Source of the DNA: Dehalococcoidia bacterium
Lineage (GTDB): Bacteria; Chloroflexota; Dehalococcoidia; E44-bin15
DNA: 64,000 bases
Direction: 5' to 3'
Assembly: GCA_035528575.1 (NCBI GenBank)
Contig: DATKYK010000034.1
Location: 1-64,000 of the forward strand
In this document: positions 17,209 to 25,804 of the stretch, piece by piece
Position numbering within the stretch: position 1 is the stretch's first letter
Layout: each line of letters begins with the position of its first letter
Made by a program: the position numbers and the translations under genes
The notes under the pieces: model-generated
The model's database searches: none
What the model saw: the letters and a program-made list of their open reading frames with translations, nothing else
Told to the model about the DNA's origin: nothing

Positions 17209-17237
17209 AGAATAACACCAGGCAGTGCTGTTGTCAA
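17209..17237 (-). promoter_or_regulatory. Promoter for livK-livH-livM
   Basis: On the minus strand TTGACA (17232-17237), 17 bases, then TATTCT (17209-17214). It leaves a leader of about 200 bases before livK. The remaining gene-free sequence (16995-17208 and 17238-17407) shows nothing else recognisable. Confidence 0.6.
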
Positions 17238-17407
17238 TAAGGGAGAGAACAGATTCACAAACTTACAGTTGCACTGTCACGAGCTTTGTCATTAACATGT
17301 GAGCAACCATTGACAACAATCCCGCCAACATCTACGATGTGCGCGCCAGCGATTAGCGTATAGTGCACCTGGGCTGGGAGAGTGAAATACCCTAAATTCA
17401 ATATATA

Positions 17408-17532
17408 GAGACTGCTGACAAATAGGTGCCCCGATATAATCGGGGCCGGGGGTCTGGGGGTGTCCCCCAGCTTTAAAGAGTCCCCCAAGATTGGGGGATT
17501 AGGGGGTTGATTGAGACTATTTCGGCAGTCTC
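17408..17532 (+). mobile_element. MITE-like repeat, copy 2 (125 bp)
   Basis: Same element as at 3942. Left end GAGACTGCTGA, right end complement GAGACTGCCGAAATAG. The left third differs from copy 1: it carries a GCCCCGAT/ATCGGGGC stem in place of the GCAGGA hairpin. Flanking ATATA on the left and ATAAA on the right may be an imperfect target duplication. It lies between livK and the isomerase gene. Confidence 0.8.
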
Positions 17533-17614
17533 ATAAAGAATATATAAGGGGCTAGGTTTTATAAATCGTGGGATGTTGATGGAGGTGTAAATCAAACGTT
17601 GTGGGAGGAAAGTG

Positions 17615-18430
17615 ATGCCTAAATTTGAAACTCTGACGATTAGTTCAGAAAATCGCGTTGCGAATATCCAGCTAAACCGACCCGAAAAGGCCAATGCAAT
17701 AAATGCCGCTATGTGGCAGGAAATAAAGGATGTATTCGATTTGGTTGATGAATCGCCAGAAGTGCGGGTCGCTGTGCTAAGCGGTCAGGGAAAACATTTT
17801 TCAGCAGGCATCGACTTCGAGTTTCTAGGGTCTATGTATAATAAGTTAAGCGGGCTATCAGAAGGACGGAAGCAGGAGCGTCTACGTCAAATTATCATTG
17901 GATTACAGGATTGCATTACAGCTATAGAGCGTTGCCGAAGACCTGTGATAGCTGCCATTCACGGGGCATGCATGGGCGGTGGAGTCGATTTAATTACAGC
18001 TTGCGACATACGCTATGCGACAGCCGATGCTCGCTTCTCTATCAAAGAGGTGGATCTAGCCATCGTTGCGGATACAGGTGCGTTGCAGCGGCTGCCCAGG
18101 ATTATCGGTGATGGCTTGTTTAGGGAGTTAGCTTATACAGGGCTTGAATTTGATGGTGTAAAAGCCCATTCGATGGGTCTGATTAATAAGGTATTTCCCA
18201 ATCAGATGAATTTACTAGCAGGGGTTAAGGAATTAGCTACTCAGATAGCGGCAAAATCTCCATTAGCCATACGCGGGATCAAAGAGACTATGATTTATAG
18301 TCGTGACCACACTGTAGCCGAGGGTCTCAAATATGTGGCAACATGGAATGCGGCAATTGGTCTGTCCAAAGATGTACAGGATGCGGTTACTGCCTATTTA
18401 CAGAAGCGGTGTGCAGAATTTGAGGATTAG
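17615..18430 (+). CDS. Enoyl-CoA hydratase/isomerase family, delta3,5-delta2,4-dienoyl-CoA isomerase type
   Basis: A 271-residue crotonase-fold enzyme. The oxyanion-hole segments are SAGIDFEFLG near residue 63 and HGACMGGGVDL near 117. Asp125, Glu145 and Asp153 are spaced 20 and 8 apart, exactly as the three acidic residues of dienoyl-CoA isomerase (rat Asp176, Glu196, Asp204), in the contexts GGGVD, KEVD and VADTG. It should move double bonds in a 3,5-dienoyl-CoA to the 2,4-dienoyl-CoA. ATG 17615 is chosen over GTG 17612 because GGGAGG ends six bases before it. The gene stands alone downstream of a MITE. Confidence 0.82.
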   Translation: MPKFETLTISSENRVANIQLNRPEKANAINAAMWQEIKDVFDLVDESPEVRVAVLSGQGKHFSAGIDFEFLGSMYNKLSGLSEGRKQERLRQIIIGLQDCITAIERCRRPVIAAIHGACMGGGVDLITACDIRYATADARFSIKEVDLAIVADTGALQRLPRIIGDGLFRELAYTGLEFDGVKAHSMGLINKVFPNQMNLLAGVKELATQIAAKSPLAIRGIKETMIYSRDHTVAEGLKYVATWNAAIGLSKDVQDAVTAYLQKRCAEFED

Positions 18431-18946
18431 GCAGCGAGCGAGGGGCAAGTATTGGCATTACCCTCGTTGCACCCCTAACGCGGCTAAACTCAAGCTTAAC
18501 CATATAGCGGTCTATGAAATTTTAAACTGTTACGACAACTAACAGAGGGAGTATATCGCAGCACCATCTCTAGGCTTTCCTATTGTCCTCCATGCCGCAT
18601 CATGCCAACCCCGTATTCTAATGACTGAGAGCGTGTTCTCGCGCACATACGCCTGAGGGATCAACCGGTATGAAATAGGCAAACCCATGCTAACGAGATT
18701 GACAGGTAAAACTCCCCGGAGTATGCTTATCCCACACAAGAATCACATACAACTCGATCCAACTTGTTATCTTAATATACCTTAATAAAAACGATGCCTT
18801 GATTTAAATGGAGGTTACCAGCGGGTGTTCAGAAAAGGATGGAATAAGTAGAAACAGATTGGCGAGCAAAGGGGACGAAGTTCGTTGGTTAATTAGGCGT
18901 AAATTTTAATAGTCTTTTACAATAGAGACGAAGGAGGATATTAAAG
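18431..18946. other. Gene-free stretch before the TPP enzyme
   Basis: About 515 bases with only short chance reading frames. The final 50 bases are A+T-rich and end in the ribosome binding site AAGGAGG. No convincing consensus promoter, repeat or terminator was found. Confidence 0.4.
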
Positions 18947-20674
18947 ATGACTATCATGAAAGGGGCCGAAGCCCTGGTGCGATGTCTAATGGAAGAGGGT
19001 GTGCGTTATGTGTTTGGCGTTCCCGGTGACCAGTGCAACCCTATCACTGATGCCATCTACAGGTTGGGGGGTGAGGTTGGAATGAGGTTCGTAACCACCC
19101 GGCACGAGCAGGCGGCGGCCCACATGGCCGATGCCTGGGCTCGGGTGACCGGTGAGCCTGGTGTGTGCCTGGGCACGGTGGGGCCAGGGGTAGCCGACCT
19201 GGTGCCCGGCGTATACCCGGCCTGGGCTGACTCGGTTCCTGTAATTGTTCTAGGAGCGCAGAACCAGACCTGGCGCTGCTACCCCGAGCACGGCTCCATG
19301 CAGGCTCTGGATCAGATATCTCTAATGACTCCCATTACCAAATGGCGGGCACTGGTGAACGACGTGAGGCGGATGCCTGAGTTGGTGCAACTAGCGTTCC
19401 GTGCAGCTACATCTGGACGCCAGGCACCTGTGTACCTGGATCTGCCCTCTAACATACTTTGTGATAAGATAGATAGCGAGGAGTGTCCCATTCTGCCCCC
19501 GCAGCGATACCGTGCCACTACCGCCCCGGTTGCCGATGCAGGTCTAATTGAACAGGCGGCGGATATGCTGGCACGGGCAGAGTGGCCGCTAATTCACACC
19601 GGTGGCGGGGTACTGCGGTCTGGGGCCTGGGTGGAGGTGAGGGAGTTGGTGGAATATCTATCAGCGCCGGTAACCACTAGCCTGGGTGCACGGGGGGCTA
19701 TCCCCGAGGATCATCCCCTGTGCTTAATTCCTGGGGCCACTGCCGCATTCAAAGCTCAAGCTGCGGCTGACGTGGTGCTCCTCGTGGGCGGTCGCATGGG
19801 CGATGTCGATTTCTGGGGGCGTCAACCGATATGGGGAGAGCCGGACAAACAGCGCTTTATACAGATTGACATAGAACCCCAGAACATAGGTCTGAACCGG
19901 CAGGTGGAAATAGCCCTGGTTGGGGATGCCAAGAGCACTCTTCGCGCTTTGCTTGAAGCTGTTCGAGTAAGGACCGGGTCGAAGACGGAGAACCCCATGT
20001 TTGAAGAGGCGCGGCAGGTTCAACAGGCATGGGTGGATGGCTGGGAGGATGGCGCTCATTCCGACCAGGTTCCCCTTCACCCCCTGCGCCTCATGCGTGA
20101 GGTGCGCCAGTTCTTCCCCCGCGAGGCTATCTTCGCTCCGGATGGAGGCAACACATCAGTCTGGTCCTTCTATCAGAACCGTATCTACGAGCCGCGGTCA
20201 TTCCTTTGGGCTGCCGATTCGGGTCACCTGGGCTCAGGCGTACCCTACGCTGTAGCGGCCAAGCTGGCCCGCCCTGAAGTACCGGTCTACTGCATTACCG
20301 GTGATGGTTCCTTTGGCTTAAACGCTATGGAGATGGAAACTGCGCGGCGGGAAAACGTACCCATTGTTGTAATCATAGCCAATGATAAAGCCTGGGGAAT
20401 GATCAAGGGCGGTCAGAGGCTGGTCTACGATGCACGCTACATTGGGGTCGACTTCACCGATGCCCGCTATGATAAACTGGCGGAGGCTCTTGGGTGCTAC
20501 GGTGAGCGGGTCACCGAGCCTGCGCAGATTCGGCCTGCCTTGGAGCGGGCGGTGGGCTCCGGGTTGCCTGCGGTGCTGGATGTTATTGTGGATATCGATG
20601 TGCACATGGTGCCGCCTGACCTGGTAATGCTGGATAGCGTATGGATGGAAGGCTGCGATACCGGGGCTTCTTAA
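18947..20674 (+). CDS. Thiamine diphosphate-dependent enzyme, acetolactate synthase-like
   Basis: A 575-residue three-domain TPP enzyme: N-terminal PYR domain with catalytic Glu54 (TRHEQAAAHMADAWAR), a central nucleotide-binding-like domain, and a C-terminal PP domain with the TPP/Mg motif starting GDGSFG near residue 452 and ending in NDKAWG. The family includes acetolactate synthase, benzoylformate decarboxylase, oxalyl-CoA decarboxylase and 2-hydroxyacyl-CoA lyase. No regulatory small subunit gene lies beside it, so a catabolic decarboxylase or lyase is as likely as branched-chain amino acid synthesis. It starts at ATG 18947 after AAGGAGG and precedes an alcohol dehydrogenase by 34 bases, which may act on its product. 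Confidence 0.8.
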   Translation: MTIMKGAEALVRCLMEEGVRYVFGVPGDQCNPITDAIYRLGGEVGMRFVTTRHEQAAAHMADAWARVTGEPGVCLGTVGPGVADLVPGVYPAWADSVPVIVLGAQNQTWRCYPEHGSMQALDQISLMTPITKWRALVNDVRRMPELVQLAFRAATSGRQAPVYLDLPSNILCDKIDSEECPILPPQRYRATTAPVADAGLIEQAADMLARAEWPLIHTGGGVLRSGAWVEVRELVEYLSAPVTTSLGARGAIPEDHPLCLIPGATAAFKAQAAADVVLLVGGRMGDVDFWGRQPIWGEPDKQRFIQIDIEPQNIGLNRQVEIALVGDAKSTLRALLEAVRVRTGSKTENPMFEEARQVQQAWVDGWEDGAHSDQVPLHPLRLMREVRQFFPREAIFAPDGGNTSVWSFYQNRIYEPRSFLWAADSGHLGSGVPYAVAAKLARPEVPVYCITGDGSFGLNAMEMETARRENVPIVVIIANDKAWGMIKGGQRLVYDARYIGVDFTDARYDKLAEALGCYGERVTEPAQIRPALERAVGSGLPAVLDVIVDIDVHMVPPDLVMLDSVWMEGCDTGAS

Positions 20675-20708
20675 TAAAAGCAGTAGCTCCCTGAGGATGG
20701 ACTAGAAG

Positions 20709-21926
20709 ATGAAGGCCTTGCAGTTCTCGGTTTCCATTCCGCAATTTGCAGCACTGAAGGTCTTGGGGAGCATTAGCAAACGCTCTTACTATCATGGCCC
20801 CCTTGCTACGATACGGCTTGTCGATGTCCCCGAGCCGCAATTGCCTTCCGCTGACTGGGTAAAGATCAGGACACACATTTGTGGGTTTTGTGGAAGCGAT
20901 ATTAACATCATCCTCTTAAGGGATTCCCCAACGGTAACCCCTTTCGCCTCATTTCCATGTACCATAGGCCACGAGCTTTGTGGAGAGATCATGGAAGTGG
21001 GGAGTAGTGTCGCTGGAATAAAGGTAGGAGATGTGGTTACTATAGCACCCTATCTTAGCTGCTCCGCACGAGGGATTGAACCTGTATGTAGAAGCTGTCA
21101 GATGGGTAGACCATCCCATTGTGAGAACTTCGCCGAGGGCAATCTTTCTCCAGGTATAATAACGGGTGCTTGTCGCGATGTAGGCGGAGGCTTTGCGCCA
21201 TATCTGGTGGCACACAAGGACCAGGTTTTTAAATTGCCTCCGGAAATATCTCCTAAAGAGGGCGCTATGATAGAGCCGGCTGCGGTAGCCCTTCAGGCAG
21301 TGATGGATAACACACCCAGCGAGGATGATAAGGTTCTTGTTATCGGTGGTGGGGTTATAGGCAACCTTATCGTTCAAGCAATACGTGCCTTCGATATAGG
21401 CTGTTCTATCACTGTTGCTGAGCCCTCAAAATTCCATGCTGAGCTGACATCCGAAGCAGGGGCCGATCACCTGATTACAGACGGTGAGATCTTGTATCAC
21501 ACGAGACACATCACTGGCGCCAGGGCATACAAGCCGATGTTGGGTAAGGACATCCTTATGGGGGGATTCTCAAAGATCTTCGATACTGTAGCTAATACCG
21601 AGACGCTTGACGCTAGTATGTGGAGCCTACAGACAGGGGGTGTATTAAGTGTGGTGGGGATCGGCAAGGAAGTAATGACCGATCTCACACCCCTCTGGAT
21701 GAAGCTTCAGACCCTGAAAGGTGTCTACAGCTATGGCTATATGGATATGCACGGTGAGAGAAAACACATTTTTGAGATAGCAATTGATTATGTAAAGCAT
21801 AAAAGGCTTAATATCGAGTCTATGATAACCCATACGTTCGCTATTGAAGACTACCGTAAGATGATCGAAATCAACCTGAATAAAAAGAAACACAGGGCGG
21901 TCAAGACAGCGGTTTGCTTTACCTAG
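20709..21926 (+). CDS. Zinc-containing alcohol dehydrogenase (MDR family)
   Basis: A 405-residue medium-chain dehydrogenase/reductase. The N-terminal GroES-like domain has the catalytic-zinc region CGFCGSD and GHELCGE, and a second, structural-type Cys cluster (SCSARGIEPVCRSCQMGRPSHC). The nucleotide-binding domain has VLVIGGGVIGNLIVQA. It should oxidise an alcohol or polyol, or reduce an aldehyde, with NAD(P). It probably forms an operon with the TPP enzyme upstream. The substrate cannot be told. Confidence 0.82.
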   Translation: MKALQFSVSIPQFAALKVLGSISKRSYYHGPLATIRLVDVPEPQLPSADWVKIRTHICGFCGSDINIILLRDSPTVTPFASFPCTIGHELCGEIMEVGSSVAGIKVGDVVTIAPYLSCSARGIEPVCRSCQMGRPSHCENFAEGNLSPGIITGACRDVGGGFAPYLVAHKDQVFKLPPEISPKEGAMIEPAAVALQAVMDNTPSEDDKVLVIGGGVIGNLIVQAIRAFDIGCSITVAEPSKFHAELTSEAGADHLITDGEILYHTRHITGARAYKPMLGKDILMGGFSKIFDTVANTETLDASMWSLQTGGVLSVVGIGKEVMTDLTPLWMKLQTLKGVYSYGYMDMHGERKHIFEIAIDYVKHKRLNIESMITHTFAIEDYRKMIEINLNKKKHRAVKTAVCFT

Positions 21927-22104
21927 CGGGTATGTCCCGCTTACCGCTGACACCGGATTATCACATATTTCCTCCGCCGGTAGCGCCATACTCCATGGGC
22001 AACCGGCATGTTATATCGTTGCCATGCTCTAGGGTGACTACACGGCCACAGTGTCCCCCAAGTTAACTTTTCTTCCCATTCGAGGCTTTTTAATCCGGTA
22101 AGGG

Positions 22105-22133
22105 TTGACAAAGTATTATTTAATATCTATAAT
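22105..22133 (+). promoter_or_regulatory. Consensus promoter for the marR-epimerase operon
   Basis: TTGACA (22105-22110), 17 bases, TATAAT (22128-22133): a perfect match to both sigma70 boxes. It lies 80 bases before the MarR gene and abuts the operator. Confidence 0.85.
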
Positions 22134-22134
22134 A

Positions 22135-22163
22135 CTAATAGTTAGCTTGAGGCTAATAATTAG
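22135..22163 (+). promoter_or_regulatory. Palindromic operator, probable MarR autoregulatory site
   Basis: CTAATAGTTAGC (22135-22146), spacer TTGAG, then GCTAATAATTAG (22152-22163). The arms match at 10 of 12 positions. It starts just after the -10 box, so a bound dimer would block transcription start. MarR proteins commonly repress their own operon from such sites. Confidence 0.7.
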
Positions 22164-22212
22164 CAGTATGTATATAATAAGCATTACCTGAATTATGCAT
22201 TGGGGGCTTTAG

Positions 22213-22716
22213 ATGGCACAGGAGCCACAAAAAGAGGAACTCATTGAGAGCATTCTCCAGCTTTCGGACAGGGCATTCAGAGAGCTGTTCCCCATATTGC
22301 CTAAGCAGTGGCTGCGCCTGGACCTTACCATGTCTCAGCTCAAGGTGGTTTTGCTCATTTTTGTAAGCGGTCCTATGCGGATGGGCGTTATCGCTTCCGA
22401 GCTGGGGGTGAGTCTGGCTACAGCGAGCGGGGTGGTAGAACGCCTGGTAGAGCGGGGCATTCTGCTCCGGGAAGGGGAAGCTGGGGACCGCCGTGTGGTA
22501 CTGTGCCGCCTTTCGGATGAGGGGGAGAGGCTGATAGGTAATCTGTGGCAGCTTTCCCGGGACCAGGTCGGTGAGCTGATGCGAGTGATGGCTCCCTCAA
22601 AGCTGCTGATAATTGCCGAAATGCTGCAGGCGCTCCTGGAAGCAGGGGAGGCGATGAAGGGTGATTTGCAGCTCAAGGGGCAAAAAGAGGGATATACAGT
22701 CGCAGGTTCAAAATAA
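22213..22716 (+). CDS. MarR-family transcriptional regulator
   Basis: A 167-residue winged-helix protein. Recognition helix region MGVIASELGVSLATASGVVERLVERGIL, then the wing with GDRRVVLCRLSDEGERL, both typical of MarR. N- and C-terminal helices form the dimer interface. MarR regulators usually sense small phenolic or acyl ligands and release DNA when bound. The gene has its own consensus promoter with a palindromic operator in front, and the downstream epimerase gene is 30 bases away, so the pair is probably autoregulated. Confidence 0.88.
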   Translation: MAQEPQKEELIESILQLSDRAFRELFPILPKQWLRLDLTMSQLKVVLLIFVSGPMRMGVIASELGVSLATASGVVERLVERGILLREGEAGDRRVVLCRLSDEGERLIGNLWQLSRDQVGELMRVMAPSKLLIIAEMLQALLEAGEAMKGDLQLKGQKEGYTVAGSK

Positions 22717-22746
22717 ACTTTGCTTAAATAATTGTAGGAGTATCGA

Positions 22747-23703
22747 ATGCGGGTGTTAGTAACAGGTGGGGCTGGAAGGTTGGGGGTAAATGTATGCAAA
22801 GCCTTACAGGGAAACGGATTCCGGGTGCGTGTATTTGACCTGGATAATGACCGCAACCGGAAGAGCATTAAGGAACTCGGCAGAAAGGCAGAAATCGTGT
22901 GGGGAGATATCACACAACCCGATTCGGTTCGGAAGGCGCTGGAGAAAGTAGACGTGGTGGTCCATATGGCTGGCATCTTGCCCCCTGTAGCCTATGAAAA
23001 GCCAGAACTGGCAAGGAGGGTGAATGTAGGGGGAACCAGAATAGTTGTTGACCTCATAAAAGATATGGGAGGCAATATTCCACTGGTATTTACTTCATCG
23101 GTAGCGGTGTTTGGCACCACCCCCGATGCCACGGAACCCATTTCACCGGAGAAGAATGATCCCAATCCCAGGGGCGCCTACGGCGAGACCAAGCTTGAAG
23201 CGGAGAACCTGATCAAAGAATCGGGGATCGACTATCTCATCCTGAGGCTCACTGCAGTCATGTACTTTGACCATGAAGTGAGCGACCTGAAGCGCATGTT
23301 TTCCATTCCACTGGATAATCGAGTTGAGTTCTGCCATCCGGATGATTTGTCTTTAGCAATACTAAACGCGGTCAAGAATATCAGCACCATAAAGGGGAAC
23401 ACGCTGGTTATCAGCGGTGGGCCTGGTGAGCAAATGCTGTATAAAGATATGGTCGGCTCCATTCTTGGCGTTATGGGGTTGCCCCTGCCACCGGCTGACA
23501 AATTCACCCGGCGACCCTACTACCTGGACTGGTATGACACGAGCAAGTCCCAGCAACTGCTCAACTTCCAGCGAAGGTCGTTTACAGACTATCTGAAAGA
23601 TTATTCCCGCGGTCTAACCAGGCAGTACTCGGCCCTGTTCCTGCCCTTTATGCGTTACTTCGTTTCGCCGTTGTTCGGTAAGGCTGTGGTTCAGTTTATG
23701 TAA
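22747..23703 (+). CDS. NAD-dependent epimerase/dehydratase (extended SDR), paralogue 1
   Basis: A 318-residue extended short-chain dehydrogenase: Rossmann motif GGAGRLG at residues 7-13, the catalytic Ser region (FTSSVAVFG) and YGETK as the YxxxK motif. The C-terminal half binds substrate. It resembles sugar epimerases and 3-beta-hydroxysteroid dehydrogenases; sequence alone does not choose between them. It is clearly paralogous to the protein at 34988-35950, sharing the same order of motifs and the Asp-Thr-Ser/Gln-x-Leu-Leu-Asn segment near the end. It lies under the MarR promoter. Confidence 0.8.
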   Translation: MRVLVTGGAGRLGVNVCKALQGNGFRVRVFDLDNDRNRKSIKELGRKAEIVWGDITQPDSVRKALEKVDVVVHMAGILPPVAYEKPELARRVNVGGTRIVVDLIKDMGGNIPLVFTSSVAVFGTTPDATEPISPEKNDPNPRGAYGETKLEAENLIKESGIDYLILRLTAVMYFDHEVSDLKRMFSIPLDNRVEFCHPDDLSLAILNAVKNISTIKGNTLVISGGPGEQMLYKDMVGSILGVMGLPLPPADKFTRRPYYLDWYDTSKSQQLLNFQRRSFTDYLKDYSRGLTRQYSALFLPFMRYFVSPLFGKAVVQFM

Positions 23704-23751
23704 ACCGGTTGTAAAATAACCTCTCGGGCTGACCGGTGAGGATACTTGGCT

Positions 23752-23784
23752 AAGGGCTCCGATCTATCGGGGCCCTTCTTGTAA
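23752..23784 (+). terminator. Intrinsic terminator after the marR-epimerase operon
   Basis: AAGGGCTCCGAT (23752-23763) pairs with ATCGGGGCCCTT (23766-23777) with one G-U pair, followed by CTTCTTGT. Confidence 0.65.
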
Positions 23785-23899
23785 TTGGTAGTAAGCCTTA
23801 TCCCACCAAACAACGCCTATTCACTTTGCTACCGGGCACGGTAATACCCTGTGAGAATGAGGGTCGTTAGAGAAGTCGCCTCTGAGAGCCGATTGACCA

Positions 23900-24097
23900 T
23901 TAACACAACTCGGCGTAAGCTCCGGAAAGGAGTGTATCGACATCGGGTACCGTTACCTCAGTTCCATCATCGCTCAGCGGCTTGAGCAGCAGGTCGGGCA
24001 GGTGGCAGTCGTCGGCAGGGGTCAGCCCACGGCGCAGGTTTAGCATTCGCTTAAGCGTGACGATGCGTTTTGCCCAGCGTCGTCGGGTCTTCCGCCT
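23900..24097 (-). pseudogene. Remnant of an aldehyde ferredoxin oxidoreductase C-terminus
   Basis: Read on the minus strand, an open frame with no start ends at TAA 23900-23902. It encodes RIVTLKRMLNLRRGLTPADD, then LPDLLLKPLSDDG and an acidic end. This matches the C-terminal region of AOR proteins, where the intact AOR at 25805 has ARVFSVREGLTRADDTLPPRLLEDPLPDG. The frame is cut at its 5' side by the end of the acyl-CoA synthetase gene. It is probably a leftover of a duplicated or rearranged AOR gene. Confidence 0.6.
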
Positions 24098-25793
24098 AAA
24101 TGAGTAATCCTTGCTCCTTCATTTTCTTGATCTCTTCTTCTCTTAATACCCTTTTGAATATCTTCTCTGTGACGGTTAAGGGCAGGTCATCTCTGAACTC
24201 TACAGATTTGGGTACGGCAATGGCTGGGAGCTTATCCTTGCAATACGCGATAATCTCATCAGCAGTGAGCTTGCCTTTGTATTCCTCCTTTGGTTTTATG
24301 AAAACCTTTATCCTCTCGCTCCCCGGGCGCTCGGGATCGGGAATGCCCACCGCTGCAGCCATAGCCACCCCCGGATATTTAAACAAGATTTCGTCAACTT
24401 CTGTTGTGTAGACTTTATACCCTGAGATATTTGCCATATCCTTGATCCGATCCTCGAGGACAAAGTACCCGTTCTCATCCATTCTTCCGATATCACCGGT
24501 GTGAAGCCAGCCATCGGCGTCAAGGCCGCTGCCCGGTGTAGGCCAGTATCCCTTCATAGTCTGTGGGCCACGAATTACTATTTCGCCGCTTTCACCCGCA
24601 CCAAGCTCCTCACCGGTCTCCAGGTCTACAATTTTCACCTCGGTATCAGGCACTGGCAGCCCTATGCCCAGCGTCTCCTTGGCAGTGAAACCGGTGATTT
24701 TGGAAAAAGTGGTAAGATTTGCATGAGTTAGAGGGCCACACTCGGTTAAACCGTAGCCTTCCGTTACCGGCATCATAATTTCCCTCTTGATGGTTTCAAA
24801 AATCCCCTCTGGAAGTGGCGCTGCAGCTGACATTAGTAGAACTGGCAACCTTCCCACTTTTTTCTCGGCTATCTTCATTAGATGAGTAGGAACAACGAAA
24901 ATCACCAGGGGGCGATGCTCCTTCATAATGCTTATGACTTGATCGGTATCCCTAGGGTCGGAAACCAGGAAAATACGCAGGCCTAAAGCAATGCAGCATA
25001 GCACTGACATATGTCCGTATGCATGGAATAAGGGAACAACTACTTCACCGGCAGCTTTTCCCTTAATCCCCCGCCACAGAGGCTCGAGCACCCATGTCAT
25101 TTGCCTTATATTACAGGCCCTATTGTAATGGGTTATCATCACACCTTTTGGTACTCCTGTGGCACCTCCAGTAAAGGAAAGATAGGCCAAGTCCTCCTCG
25201 GGATCGATGTCAACCTGGGGAGGTTTTGGCTCATGCTCGGCTATGAGGTATTTGAACTGGTAAGCACCGGGTACTTCTTTTACCTCGGGCTCCTCTGTGG
25301 AATAATCCATAGGTGAGGTAACGATTACGTTCTTGAGTTTTGTTTTATCCTTTATTGAATTAACCAGACTCAGAGCCTCATCTGAGCAAATTACTGTCTC
25401 TGCCCCTGATTCGCCTATCTCGTATTCCAGGTCGAGAACCTTGTGAAGTGTACTACAGGGAACAAGGGTGGCACCCGTTTTCGACACGGCAAAATCAGAT
25501 ATGATACATTGTGGGCAATTCGGCAGAATTGTTGCCACTTTATCACCCTTCTTTATCCCCAACCCTGCAAGGGCATTTGACAGCCGGTCTACATAGTCCC
25601 TCAGTTCGCTGTACCTTATTTTCTTTCCAAGGTAGTCAATGGCCACCTGATCAGGATATGCCTCCGCTGAATCATCCAAGAACGTATACACCGGAATTTT
25701 GGGATACGGCTCCAGAGTCTTCTTCAACGGATACGGCCCGAGCTTATAATTCTTGAGCCAGGGCTTATCACTTCCCTTTATCTTCTCCACCAT
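24096..25793 (-). CDS. AMP-forming acyl-CoA synthetase
   Basis: A 565-residue ANL-family ligase: ATP loop FTGGATGVPKGVMITH, EGYGLTECGP, HTGDIGRMDENGYF, the hinge EDRIKDMANISGYKV, and a C-terminal Lys region VTEKIFKRVLREEE. It converts a carboxylic acid to its CoA ester. It starts 11 bases after the AOR stop with AAAGGA before ATG 25793, so the two are probably cotranscribed: AOR would oxidise an aldehyde to an acid, or reduce the acid, and this enzyme would link the acid to CoA. It is a paralogue of the ligase at 10364-12070. Confidence 0.88.
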   Translation of the reverse strand: MVEKIKGSDKPWLKNYKLGPYPLKKTLEPYPKIPVYTFLDDSAEAYPDQVAIDYLGKKIRYSELRDYVDRLSNALAGLGIKKGDKVATILPNCPQCIISDFAVSKTGATLVPCSTLHKVLDLEYEIGESGAETVICSDEALSLVNSIKDKTKLKNVIVTSPMDYSTEEPEVKEVPGAYQFKYLIAEHEPKPPQVDIDPEEDLAYLSFTGGATGVPKGVMITHYNRACNIRQMTWVLEPLWRGIKGKAAGEVVVPLFHAYGHMSVLCCIALGLRIFLVSDPRDTDQVISIMKEHRPLVIFVVPTHLMKIAEKKVGRLPVLLMSAAAPLPEGIFETIKREIMMPVTEGYGLTECGPLTHANLTTFSKITGFTAKETLGIGLPVPDTEVKIVDLETGEELGAGESGEIVIRGPQTMKGYWPTPGSGLDADGWLHTGDIGRMDENGYFVLEDRIKDMANISGYKVYTTEVDEILFKYPGVAMAAAVGIPDPERPGSERIKVFIKPKEEYKGKLTADEIIAYCKDKLPAIAVPKSVEFRDDLPLTVTEKIFKRVLREEEIKKMKEQGLLI

Positions 25794-25804
25794 GGCAGTC
25801 CTTT

